5,174 bases of DNA from Gammaproteobacteria bacterium (GCA_024638345.1 JAHEKL010000009.1:20242-25415); one strand, 5' to 3'. Positions 1-5,174 are shown, numbered from the stretch's first letter. The notes: generated by a model not told the origin, from the sequence alone. Program-made: numbers and translations.

Positions 1-210
1 CGGCAGGGCTCGATCGACGCGGCCGTTACGGAGTTCACCAACGCGACCACCAACTTGGCGAGCGACAGGGACTACCTACTGTCCGCTCTTCGCGGTGGAA
101 TCTTCAATCAAGGCGGCCCCGCGCTTGGCGAGCTGGCCCGATCGGAAAGGAATCGTTCCCGGATGGAGATGGAGATGGGACCGCATCTCATGATGCCCGG
201 CATGAACTGA
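1..210 (+). CDS. 3' end of an unrecognised gene, Met-rich C-terminus
   Basis: Frame 1 is open from the first base to a TGA at 208-210, giving the last 69 residues of a protein whose start lies outside the window. I do not recognise the family. The visible part begins with a helical-looking, mildly acidic stretch (residues 1-30 of the fragment), followed by a Gly-rich turn (GGIFNQGGP, 32-40) and an Arg-rich segment (about 47-54). It ends in a tail with six methionines and one histidine in the last 15 residues (MEMEMGPHLMMPGMN). Part of the tail is encoded by a short tandem repeat of ATGGAG at 163-178. Met/His-rich tails sometimes bind copper or silver, but nothing else here supports that. The gene is followed after 22 bp by a strong hairpin terminator and converges on the GMC operon, so it is not part of it. 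That it is coding is likely from codon usage and the clean stop before the terminator; the function is unknown. Confidence 0.6.
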   Translation, partial: RQGSIDAAVTEFTNATTNLASDRDYLLSALRGGIFNQGGPALGELARSERNRSRMEMEMGPHLMMPGMN

Positions 211-232
211 TCCGAAGGACGAGCTGAACGCG

Positions 233-270
233 CGAAAGCCCCCGGTCCGTGGTCCGACCGGGGGCTTTCG
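233..270. terminator. Bidirectional intrinsic terminator
   Basis: A perfect 15-bp inverted repeat (arms 233-247 and 256-270, loop 248-255) contains the core AAAGCCCCCGG / CCGGGGGCTTT. The A-run on one arm becomes a CTTT run at the base of the hairpin on either strand, the usual form of a two-way rho-independent terminator, though without a long T-tract after it. It sits 22 bp after the stop of the upstream plus-strand gene and about 75 bp beyond the stop of the minus-strand GMC gene, so it can end both convergent transcription units. Confidence 0.88.
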
Positions 271-304
271 TCAATTGCTACGAGGCGTCGGCGCCCGAGC
301 GGCT

Positions 305-321
305 CCGAGCGGCGCGCTCGG
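305..321. repeat. Short GC-rich hairpin after the GMC gene
   Basis: CCGAGCG and CGCTCGG form a perfect 7-bp stem with a 3-nt loop, 24 bp beyond the GMC stop codon on the minus strand. There is no T-run after it, so it is not a convincing terminator. It could protect the mRNA 3' end or be chance in GC-rich DNA. The rest of the 211-345 intergenic region shows only the terminator at 233-270. Confidence 0.3.
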
Positions 322-345
322 CAAGTCGCTCTCCGCCACGTCTCC

Positions 346-2052
346 TCAGCCCGCGATCTCCCCCCAGGCGTCCACCAAGTGCTGAGCGGTGCGCCATGAC
401 AGAGCCTGTGCGGTCAACGTCGGATTACGCGCACCGCTGGTTCCCATCACCGAAGCACCCAGGACCCCGAGGTTGCCGGCCTCGTGGGAGAAGCCCCAAC
501 GGTCCACTACGTTGGTCTCCATGTCGTCGCCCATACGGGTCCCGCCGTACGCGTGGGTCGTAACTCCCATCGTGTTGCCTAGCCCTCCTCGACTCACTTC
601 CACCGCCCCGGCCTCCCGGTACCACTGCTCCATCTTGTCCTGTAGGTAGGCCGCGATTCGGAGCTCGTTCTCCCGATAGGAAGCGGTGATCCGGATGACG
701 GGGAGCCCGAGCGAGTCCTTCGCGGTCGGATCCAGGTCCAGCACGTTCGTCTCGTACGGAAGTGTGGTCTTCTGGATGTACGAGCTCACGGAGCGATCGG
801 CGTTCTCACGAATGAAGCTCTTCCAGGCGGAGCCCCAGTTGGGTCCGCGACCGTAGGTACTCATGTTCGCGGCGCCGATCGGTCGTCGATCGGAGTACAC
901 CCAGAGGTTTCCTCCGCCGATGAACGGCAGATTCGAGTGGTCGAAGTTGTCGTCGGCCCACTCGTCGACCGCCACTCCCTGCGCCGGGAGCCCGTACCAG
1001 GAGCTAAGGTCGAACGGGAAGAGCGCGGAAACCCCGGCCCCCTGGTGATGACTCATGTAGTGACGCCCCACCTGGCCATGATTGTTCGAGAGGCCGTCCG
1101 GATAGGCTCGCGAGCTAGAGAGCAGGAGCATCCGCACGTTCTCGTACGTATACCCCGCCAGGAGCACGACCTTCGCGGGCTGGAAGTACTCGTCGTTGCC
1201 GATCACGTAGTTCGCGCCGGTGACGCGTCCATCGCCGTCCACCTCGATCGTCGTCACGTGGGCCCTAGGGATCACGGTGAGGTTCCCCGTCTCGAGCGCC
1301 TTCGGGATCGTGGTCACGTAGGTCGCGCTCTTGGCGTCCACGTGGCAGCCACCCTTATTGCAGTGGCCGTGGTACACGCACCCAGGACGTCCCTCGTAGA
1401 TCTCCGTGTTGATCGCAGCCGGACCGGGGAAGGGGTTCCACCCGAGCGAGCGGGCCGAGTCCGCCATCCCTTCCAGAAACGCGGTCCATCGGAGCGGAGG
1501 CATCGGGTACTCTCTCGCCCTGGGCCCCTCGAACGGGTTCCCTCGCCGATCGAGTTCCCCCCGGATGTTGCCGGCCTTGCCGGAGATCCCCACCTCCCTC
1601 TCCACGAGGTCGTAGAAGGGCTCTAGCTCGTCGTAGTCCAAGGGCCAGTCCTCAACCGTCGATCCTGCCGGAATACGCGACCCTCCGTAGCGGCGCACAG
1701 TCTCGCTCACCACCCGGAAATCCCAGGGGTTCAGTCGCCAACTCTGGGCCCAATAGTGGATCGACGTCCCGCCCACCGCGTTCATCATTGGATGACCGCC
1801 CACCTGGCTCGCGGTCTGCGAGGCATTGTTGCGGACCGTCGGTCGCTCCTGCTGGGTCTTCTTCACGATGAAGGGCCAGTCACGCACGTTGTTTCGAATC
1901 TCGTCGGGGACGAAATCCCTGCGATCCAGCCACGTACCCGCTTCCAGACCGACGACCCGGAGCCCGGCGCGAGCCAATGGCAGAGCGGCCACACCTCCGG
2001 CGGCTCCCATCCCGACGATGACGACGTCCGCTTCGCTGTTTCTCCTGGGCAT
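346..2052 (-). CDS. GMC-family FAD oxidoreductase, gluconate 2-dehydrogenase large-subunit type
   Basis: 568 residues, the usual length for a gluconate/sorbitol/glucose dehydrogenase flavoprotein subunit. It should oxidise an alcohol, sugar or sugar acid with bound FAD; the substrate cannot be read from sequence. The N-terminal Rossmann motif is GMGAAGG (14-20), with Glu37 in the GLEAG strand for the FAD ribose. NAVGGTSIHYW (91-101) is the GMC flavin-contact segment. The C-terminal domain carries the catalytic His500 in THAYGGTRMG and the pairing Asn543 in ARNPTLT. Three cysteines, C225, C231 and C236, cluster in a Gly/His-rich loop, in the place where related dehydrogenases bind a 3Fe-4S cluster. 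There is no signal peptide, so export would depend on the Tat-signal partner encoded just upstream. ATG at 2052 has a good GGAGAG site 8 nt ahead and follows the upstream stop by 18 bp. It is the last gene of the operon. The family call is very secure; substrate and acceptor are unknown. Confidence 0.95.
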   Translation of the reverse strand: MPRRNSEADVVIVGMGAAGGVAALPLARAGLRVVGLEAGTWLDRRDFVPDEIRNNVRDWPFIVKKTQQERPTVRNNASQTASQVGGHPMMNAVGGTSIHYWAQSWRLNPWDFRVVSETVRRYGGSRIPAGSTVEDWPLDYDELEPFYDLVEREVGISGKAGNIRGELDRRGNPFEGPRAREYPMPPLRWTAFLEGMADSARSLGWNPFPGPAAINTEIYEGRPGCVYHGHCNKGGCHVDAKSATYVTTIPKALETGNLTVIPRAHVTTIEVDGDGRVTGANYVIGNDEYFQPAKVVLLAGYTYENVRMLLLSSSRAYPDGLSNNHGQVGRHYMSHHQGAGVSALFPFDLSSWYGLPAQGVAVDEWADDNFDHSNLPFIGGGNLWVYSDRRPIGAANMSTYGRGPNWGSAWKSFIRENADRSVSSYIQKTTLPYETNVLDLDPTAKDSLGLPVIRITASYRENELRIAAYLQDKMEQWYREAGAVEVSRGGLGNTMGVTTHAYGGTRMGDDMETNVVDRWGFSHEAGNLGVLGASVMGTSGARNPTLTAQALSWRTAQHLVDAWGEIAG

Positions 2053-2060
2053 GGCCTCGG

Positions 2061-2067
2061 TCTCTCC
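2061..2067 (-). promoter_or_regulatory. Ribosome binding site of the GMC gene
   Basis: On the minus strand this reads GGAGAGA, 8 nt before the ATG at 2052. It lies wholly in the 18-bp gap after the stop of the preceding gene and supports the chosen start. Confidence 0.7.
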
Positions 2068-2070
2068 AGA

Positions 2071-2763
2071 TCAGTCGTAAGCGGAGCGTCGTAGTGGCTC
2101 CAATTCGCCCTGCTCCAGTCTCCTCTGATCGTCCGGGCTGACTGCGCTCCTCGGACCCGGATAGCGGATCAGATCCCAGCCGACGAAGTCCTTGTTACCG
2201 CCATAGATCGGATCGCCGAACGTCGCTTCCCACGTATGTCCCCGGACCATGTTGAAGAAGGCCGCCGAGCTTCCGAGAAAGCCGGCTCCAGCCCCAGTGG
2301 CTCCTCCCGTCTGAAGATCGAAGAGAACCGAATCCTGGTCCTTCTCGGTCAACGCGACGAAACGCGCTTCTCTCGAGTACTCCGAGTACCGGTCGAGCGC
2401 GAGAAGACCAGCGCGGTACGCCTCCCGGGAGCTCGAGAGTGCACCACCCAGCTCCCGATCGATGTAACCTACGGCTCCTGCCTCGCGTGCACCCGGTCCG
2501 TGCTCGTCATCGGGAATCAGGCGAGCCACCATGGCATCGAGGATCTCGGTCTCCTCCGCGGTCAGATTCTGCGGAAGCGCGCTCCGTGAAGCTTGCTTGG
2601 CCGTAGCGGTCGAGATCTCATCCGGCAGGATTTCGCCTTCCCCCTCCGCAAGCCCATGGACGCCAGCGGGAAGGAACGCGGCGGCACCGGCCAGACCGGC
2701 GCTCCGAAGCAGCTCCCTCCGTGAGATCTTCGAGATCTTCTTCTCGGACTTGTCGTCGGCCAT
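2071..2763 (-). CDS. Gluconate 2-dehydrogenase subunit 3-like protein with Tat signal
   Basis: 230 residues of the Gluconate_2-dh3 family, the small subunit that partners membrane-bound or periplasmic GMC dehydrogenases. The N-terminus is a twin-arginine signal: basic region, SRRELLRS with Arg15-Arg16, then a hydrophobic stretch AGLAGAAAFLPAGV (22-35). A low-complexity linker follows, and the family domain starts at LTAEETEILDAMVARLIPDD (67-86). The C-terminal family signature is present as HTWEATFGDPIYGGN (176-190) followed by GWDLIRYPG (195-203). The family role is to carry the flavoprotein subunit through the Tat system and to stabilise it; the next gene encodes a GMC subunit lacking its own signal, which fits. 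ATG at 2763 is preceded by GAGGAG with 7-nt spacing, and the gene starts 11 bp after the PEBP stop. No heme motif (CxxCH) is present, so it does not itself replace the cytochrome subunit. Confidence 0.93.
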   Translation of the reverse strand: MADDKSEKKISKISRRELLRSAGLAGAAAFLPAGVHGLAEGEGEILPDEISTATAKQASRSALPQNLTAEETEILDAMVARLIPDDEHGPGAREAGAVGYIDRELGGALSSSREAYRAGLLALDRYSEYSREARFVALTEKDQDSVLFDLQTGGATGAGAGFLGSSAAFFNMVRGHTWEATFGDPIYGGNKDFVGWDLIRYPGPRSAVSPDDQRRLEQGELEPLRRSAYD

Positions 2764-2770
2764 CCCTCAG

Positions 2771-2776
2771 CTCCTC
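2771..2776 (-). promoter_or_regulatory. Ribosome binding site of the subunit 3 gene
   Basis: GAGGAG on the minus strand, 7 nt before the ATG at 2763. It shares two bases with the stop codon of the upstream PEBP gene (2775-2777), so translation of the two is probably coupled. Confidence 0.7.
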
Positions 2777-3422
2777 AAAGATCGAAGGGGTCGAACTCGG
2801 GCTCGGGCCAAACCTCAGGAAGCGGTCCGCCCTGCCACTCGCGGGGCTCCGGCATCGGAATTCGCTCGTAGATGGGCATGAGATCGCCCTGTCCGATCAC
2901 GTGGCCGTCGATGGCCTCCAGAAGCTGGGCGCGGTCGAGCCCGGGCGGCAGATTCAATTCCGTGTCCAACGCGTACACCACGAAGTGGTAGTGGTGGAGA
3001 CTGCCGCCGGGAGGTGCGGGCCCGCGGTACATAGGCAGGCCCCAGCTGTTGTTGCCCTGCACCGCTCCGGCGATTCCGGGTGGCATGGGTTCGGTGGGAT
3101 CGAAGGGAACCCCCTCGGGCAAGCCGGTCGCGGACCCTGGAATATTGTAGATGATCCAATGCACCCACGGTGGCGGGTTTCCGGCCCCGTGATCCTGGCA
3201 GATCACGGCGATCTGTCGGGTGCCCGCGGGAAGGCTCTCCCATGTGATCGGAGGCGACAGATTCCTTCCATCGGGTGCGTAATCGCGGGGTATCATCTCG
3301 CCCGTGCGCATGGTCGGGCTGCGTACGATGAAGCCCTGCGGCGCCTGCCCGAGGGCGTCGCTCGAAGGCGCCACGAGCGCGATCGAGGCCCCAATCAAAC
3401 CCGCCAGAGATGAGATCCTCAT
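2775..3422 (-). CDS. Secreted PEBP/YbhB-like protein
   Basis: 215 residues of the phosphatidylethanolamine-binding protein family (bacterial YbhB/YbcL branch). A Sec-type signal peptide is visible: Arg2, hydrophobic core about 6-18, likely cleavage near residue 25 (after DALG). Family motifs follow in order: DGRNLSPPITW (51-61), VHWIIYNIP (87-95), GPAPPGGSLHHYHFVVYALD (134-153) and the closing helix with GHVIGQGDLMPIYER (173-187). The ligand-site loop that normally reads DPDAP is here QDHGAGNPPP (76-85), so the second Asp is missing. A Pro/Glu-rich tail (190-215) extends past the domain. Bacterial members have no agreed function; inhibitor, ligand-binding and folding roles have been proposed. 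It is the first gene of the operon with the GMC dehydrogenase pair and should share their compartment. The ATG at 3422 is chosen because it directly precedes the signal peptide and has GCAGGA 9 nt upstream. Confidence 0.9.
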   Translation of the reverse strand: MRISSLAGLIGASIALVAPSSDALGQAPQGFIVRSPTMRTGEMIPRDYAPDGRNLSPPITWESLPAGTRQIAVICQDHGAGNPPPWVHWIIYNIPGSATGLPEGVPFDPTEPMPPGIAGAVQGNNSWGLPMYRGPAPPGGSLHHYHFVVYALDTELNLPPGLDRAQLLEAIDGHVIGQGDLMPIYERIPMPEPREWQGGPLPEVWPEPEFDPFDL

Positions 3423-3431
3423 CGCCGCTTA

Positions 3432-3437
3432 TCCTGC
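3432..3437 (-). promoter_or_regulatory. Ribosome binding site of the PEBP gene
   Basis: GCAGGA on the minus strand, 9 nt before the ATG at 3422. It is moderate in strength but is the only purine-rich match at a suitable distance. Confidence 0.5.
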
Positions 3438-3469
3438 AGTCGTGGAGATCGCCGAACGACACACGGGCG

Positions 3470-3499
3470 AACATATCGGGCCGACTTTCGCGGGGTCAA
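3470..3499 (-). promoter_or_regulatory. Candidate sigma70-type promoter of the PEBP-subunit 3-GMC operon
   Basis: Read on the minus strand: TTGACC (3499-3494, five of six matches to the -35 consensus), an 18-bp spacer, and TATGTT (3475-3470, four of six to the -10). Transcription would start near 3463, giving a 5' leader of about 40 nt that contains the ribosome binding site. The position, alone in the divergent gap and directly ahead of the first gene, makes it the best candidate. No clear operator repeat overlaps it. Confidence 0.5.
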
Positions 3500-3521
3500 G
3501 CGATCGCCTGGCCTTTCGCCA

Positions 3522-3550
3522 TTCCGAACTGACGGCCGAGCGACTACCAT
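3522..3550 (+). promoter_or_regulatory. Weak candidate promoter of the cupin operon
   Basis: TTCCGA (3522-3527), 17 bp, TACCAT (3545-3550). Only three and four consensus positions match, so this may be chance. If real, the transcript would begin near 3558. That is after the upstream ATG at 3549, so the cupin would have to start at 3621. Confidence 0.2.
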
Positions 3551-3620
3551 GAGGAGACCCGCCCGCAGGGCGATCGAAGCCCGACGGACAACGTTCACCC
3601 CCAAACACCCCGACTCCCCC

Positions 3621-3998
3621 ATGGCAACCATCGTCCGTCATTCCCGAGACATTCCCATCGAGCCTGTCCGAGCCGCCGAGGCGACCTCCCGTCAGGTCCT
3701 CACGGGGCCCGGAGAGGGGTCCGGCTTCCACATGCGCAGGTTCAAGATCGCGCCCGGGGGTGGGATGCCCAGACACCGGAACATCGTGGAGCACCAGCAG
3801 TTCGTGATAGGGGGTGGAGCCACCGTGGGAATCGGCGATCAGGTCTATCACGTCCGGACCGGAGACGTGGTGCACATCCCCGGGGGCACACCGCACTGGT
3901 ATCGGACCGAAGGGGACGAGGCGTTCGAGTTCCTCTGCGTGGTGCCGGACGGCGAGGACCGCATCGAGATGCTTTCTGAAGAGGAATCGTCCGAATGA
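3621..3998 (+). CDS. Single-domain cupin protein
   Basis: 125 residues from this ATG, a typical small single-cupin length. Motif 1 is APGGGMPRHRNIVEHQQFVIGGG (within 44-66) and motif 2 is GDVVHIPGGTPHWY (81-94). Likely metal ligands are His52, Glu57 and His92. The second His of the usual HxH is Asn54, so the site would be a three-ligand or altered one. The protein is cytoplasmic, with no signal or membrane segment. Small cupins of this kind include metal-dependent isomerases, dioxygenases and sugar or ligand-binding proteins; the reaction here is unknown. The reading frame also has an ATG at 3549 that would add 24 residues, but these are Arg/Pro-rich, unlike a cupin strand, so 3621 is preferred even though neither start has a good Shine-Dalgarno. 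The stop overlaps the next start as ATGA, implying translational coupling to the ACT-DUF5612 gene. Confidence 0.85.
   Translation: MATIVRHSRDIPIEPVRAAEATSRQVLTGPGEGSGFHMRRFKIAPGGGMPRHRNIVEHQQFVIGGGATVGIGDQVYHVRTGDVVHIPGGTPHWYRTEGDEAFEFLCVVPDGEDRIEMLSEEESSE
3980..3985 (+). promoter_or_regulatory. Ribosome binding site of the ACT-DUF5612 gene
   Basis: AGAGGA inside the end of the cupin gene, 9 nt before the ATG at 3995. It supports the start that overlaps the cupin stop by four bases. Confidence 0.6.
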
Positions 3999-4675
3999 GC
4001 CCGGAAGCCGCCGAATCCGGGATCGAGCCCCAGGGTCTGGTCGTCGAGACGGCGAGCGGTCCGGGTGTCCTCCATCAGCTGAGCGGCGTGATCGCTCGGA
4101 TGGGAGGAGACATCACCTGGGTCGTGATCATGGGACGAGAGCAGCCGGTTGAGAGCGTCTTCTTCGAGATCCAGGGTCTCGAGACGCTGGCTCCGCTCAT
4201 CGAGGAGCTGAGATCCCTTCCGATCGTGCACACCGTGACGCAGGAGAAGACGCTGCGGAGGGTCTTCGGCAAGCGGGTCATCATCATGGGCGGTGGGGCA
4301 CAGGTCGGGCAGGTGGCGGTCGGGGCCGTGGCCGAGGCGGACCGGCACAACCTGAGGGGGGAACGTATCTCGGTGGACACGATCCCGCTGATCGGCGAAG
4401 AGGCACTCGCTGAAGCAGTGCTCGCCGTATCTCGGCTTCCGCGCGCTCGGGCGCTGGTGCTGGCCGGCGCGCTGATGGGGGGCGAGATCGAGCGGGCGGT
4501 CCGGAGCGTGCGAGAGCGCGGCCTTCTGGTGGTTTCGCTCAACATGGCGGGATCTGTCCCCGAGGCCGCCGATCTGGTGGTGACCGATCCGATACAGGCC
4601 GGGGTCATGGCTGTAATGGCGATCGCCGATACCGCCCGGTTCCAGATCCACAAGCTCAAGAAGACGGTCTATTGA
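3995..4675 (+). CDS. ACT domain protein with C-terminal DUF5612-like domain
   Basis: 226 residues in two parts. Residues about 13-86 look like an ACT domain: strand LVVETA, SGPGVLHQLSGVIARMGGDI (21-40) as the ligand-binding turn and helix, then strands and a second helix up to VHTVTQE. Residues about 89-218 match what I recall of DUF5612, a domain seen mainly with ACT domains in methanogenic archaea. Its recognisable parts are IIMGGGAQVGQVA (96-108), EADRHNLRGERISVDTIPL (114-132), LVLAGALMGGEI (154-165), SLNMAGSVPEAADLVVTDP (181-199) and the Ala/Met-rich helix QAGVMAVMAIADTA (201-214). The glycine-rich turn resembles a nucleotide-binding loop, but no such role is proven. ACT domains usually bind amino acids or similar small molecules and regulate an attached function, so a ligand-sensing role is the reasonable inference. 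It overlaps the cupin stop by 4 bp. No transmembrane segment or DNA-binding motif is seen. The domain assignment is from memory, not from a search. Confidence 0.85.
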   Translation: MSPEAAESGIEPQGLVVETASGPGVLHQLSGVIARMGGDITWVVIMGREQPVESVFFEIQGLETLAPLIEELRSLPIVHTVTQEKTLRRVFGKRVIIMGGGAQVGQVAVGAVAEADRHNLRGERISVDTIPLIGEEALAEAVLAVSRLPRARALVLAGALMGGEIERAVRSVRERGLLVVSLNMAGSVPEAADLVVTDPIQAGVMAVMAIADTARFQIHKLKKTVY

Positions 4676-4690
4676 TCGGGACCGCGGGGT

Positions 4691-4710
4691 TCGCGATCGG
4701 ACTATCGCGA
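4691..4710. repeat. Perfect 7-bp inverted repeat before the sulfotransferase-like gene
   Basis: TCGCGAT and ATCGCGA are separated by CGGACT, and an outer ACCG (4681-4684) can pair with CGGT (4711-4714). It fills most of the 45-bp gap between the ACT-DUF5612 stop and the next ATG. It could be an operator or an RNA hairpin near the ribosome binding region. There is no T-run, so a terminator is unlikely. Confidence 0.4.
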
Positions 4711-4720
4711 CGGTGATTCG

Positions 4721-5174
4721 ATGAACGTTTTCGTGCTGTGCACCGGTCGTAGCGGGTCGGTGACCTTTCACAGGGCCTGTCAGCACATCACGAACTACAC
4801 CTCGGGGCACGAGCTCCATACGAGGGAGGTCGGACGACCCCGATTCGCGTATCCCGATCGGCACATCGAGGTGGACAACCGGCTGAGCTGGTTTCTCGGA
4901 CGGCTCGACGAGGCGTTCGGCGACCGAGCGTTCTACGTGCATCTGATGCGGGACGAGCACGCCACAGCGGCGAGCTTCCAGAGGCGCTGGTCCGGACGCC
5001 GCTCGATCATACGGGCGTATGGGGAGGGCATCCTGGGACGGAAGGACCAAACCGAGGAGATCTGCCTCGACTACTGCCGGACGGTAAACTCGAACATCGC
5101 GCTGTTCCTCCGGGACAAGACCCGCAAGATGGCTTTCCGGCTCGAGGAAGCAGCGGAGCGCTTTCCTATCTTCT
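4721..5174 (+). CDS. Sulfotransferase-like protein, 5' part only
   Basis: Open from ATG 4721 to the window edge: 151 whole codons, with the C-terminus missing. The start resembles P-loop sulfotransferases: a hydrophobic strand then CTGRSGSVTF (7-16), which matches the 5'-phosphosulfate loop that binds PAPS. HITNYTSGHE (22-31) and HIEVDNRLSWFLGRLDEAFG (48-67) follow. FYVHLMRDEHATAASF (71-86) is placed like the 3'-phosphate-binding region, where an Arg (R78 here) and a downstream Ser (S85) contact PAPS. It would transfer sulfate from PAPS to an unknown acceptor; this branch is mostly annotated as hypothetical or sulfotransferase-family. There is no signal peptide. No strong Shine-Dalgarno precedes the ATG, and a 7-bp inverted repeat lies just before it. 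It is in the same direction as the cupin and ACT-DUF5612 genes with a 45-bp gap, so co-transcription is possible but not shown. Confidence 0.75.
   Translation, partial: MNVFVLCTGRSGSVTFHRACQHITNYTSGHELHTREVGRPRFAYPDRHIEVDNRLSWFLGRLDEAFGDRAFYVHLMRDEHATAASFQRRWSGRRSIIRAYGEGILGRKDQTEEICLDYCRTVNSNIALFLRDKTRKMAFRLEEAAERFPIF

Noticed and set aside
233..270. Phage or integron attachment site at the inverted repeat
   Set aside because: No tRNA, integrase or direct repeats nearby; its position between convergent stops and its CTTT ends explain it as a terminator.
249..563. 104-codon plus-strand frame starting in the terminator loop
   Set aside because: It begins within the hairpin, is Arg/Pro/Ser-rich and overlaps the 3' end of the GMC gene.
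937..1626. 229-codon plus-strand open frame inside the GMC gene
   Set aside because: It is antisense to conserved GMC segments and rich in Val, Arg and His without motifs; a codon-bias shadow.
2721..3413. 230-codon plus-strand open frame opposite the PEBP gene
   Set aside because: The PEBP strand has a signal peptide and all family motifs; the antisense frame has none.
2815..3474. 219-codon minus-strand frame overlapping PEBP in another frame
   Set aside because: Low-complexity Arg/Gly/Ser/His translation; the overlapping PEBP frame is clearly the coding one.
3423..3620. Riboswitch or small RNA in the divergent gap
   Set aside because: No recognisable conserved riboswitch core and no strong hairpin plus T-run; only promoter-like elements can be supported.
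3848..5050. 400-codon open frame on the minus strand across the cupin, ACT-DUF5612 and sulfotransferase-like genes
   Set aside because: It lies antisense to three genes with clear protein motifs, and its translation is Arg/His/Pro/Asp-rich with no domain. This is a usual shadow in high-GC DNA.

Overview
This is a compact, high-GC (about 60-65% by eye) bacterial chromosomal window. There are no rRNA or tRNA genes, CRISPR arrays or insertion sequences. Taxonomy cannot be fixed from the sequence. The GC content, the Tat-secreted gluconate-dehydrogenase-type genes and the bacterial copy of an ACT-DUF5612 protein would fit an uncultured environmental lineage such as Gemmatimonadota, but that is a guess.

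Layout. (1) Bases 1-210 hold the last 69 codons of an unrecognised + strand gene with a methionine-rich tail. (2) A perfect 15-bp inverted repeat at 233-270 is a likely bidirectional terminator between this gene and the convergent minus-strand operon. (3) The minus-strand operon, read from 3422 down to 346, has three tightly packed genes: a secreted PEBP/YbhB-like protein, a Tat-signal gluconate 2-dehydrogenase subunit 3-like protein, and a GMC-family FAD oxidoreductase. Gaps are 11 and 18 bp, and each start has a purine-rich Shine-Dalgarno. A plausible sigma70-like promoter lies at 3470-3499. (4) The divergent intergenic region is 126-198 bp, depending on the cupin start. (5) The plus-strand group is a single-domain cupin, an ACT-DUF5612 protein overlapping it by ATGA, and 45 bp later the start of a sulfotransferase-like gene that runs off the window.

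How the genes may work together. The GMC subunit has no signal peptide, while its small partner has a twin-arginine signal. The natural inference is a folded FAD enzyme exported as a complex to the periplasm, oxidising an alcohol or sugar substrate. No cytochrome c subunit is encoded in the visible operon. The operon starts instead with an exported PEBP protein, so the electron acceptor and the PEBP role are open. The cupin and ACT-DUF5612 pair look translationally coupled and probably act in the same cytoplasmic process, with the ACT domain a possible small-ligand sensor; neither substrate is known. The most unusual points are the PEBP-subunit 3-GMC gene set, the cysteine cluster in the GMC protein, the altered PEBP ligand-site motif and the cupin/ACT-DUF5612 coupling.
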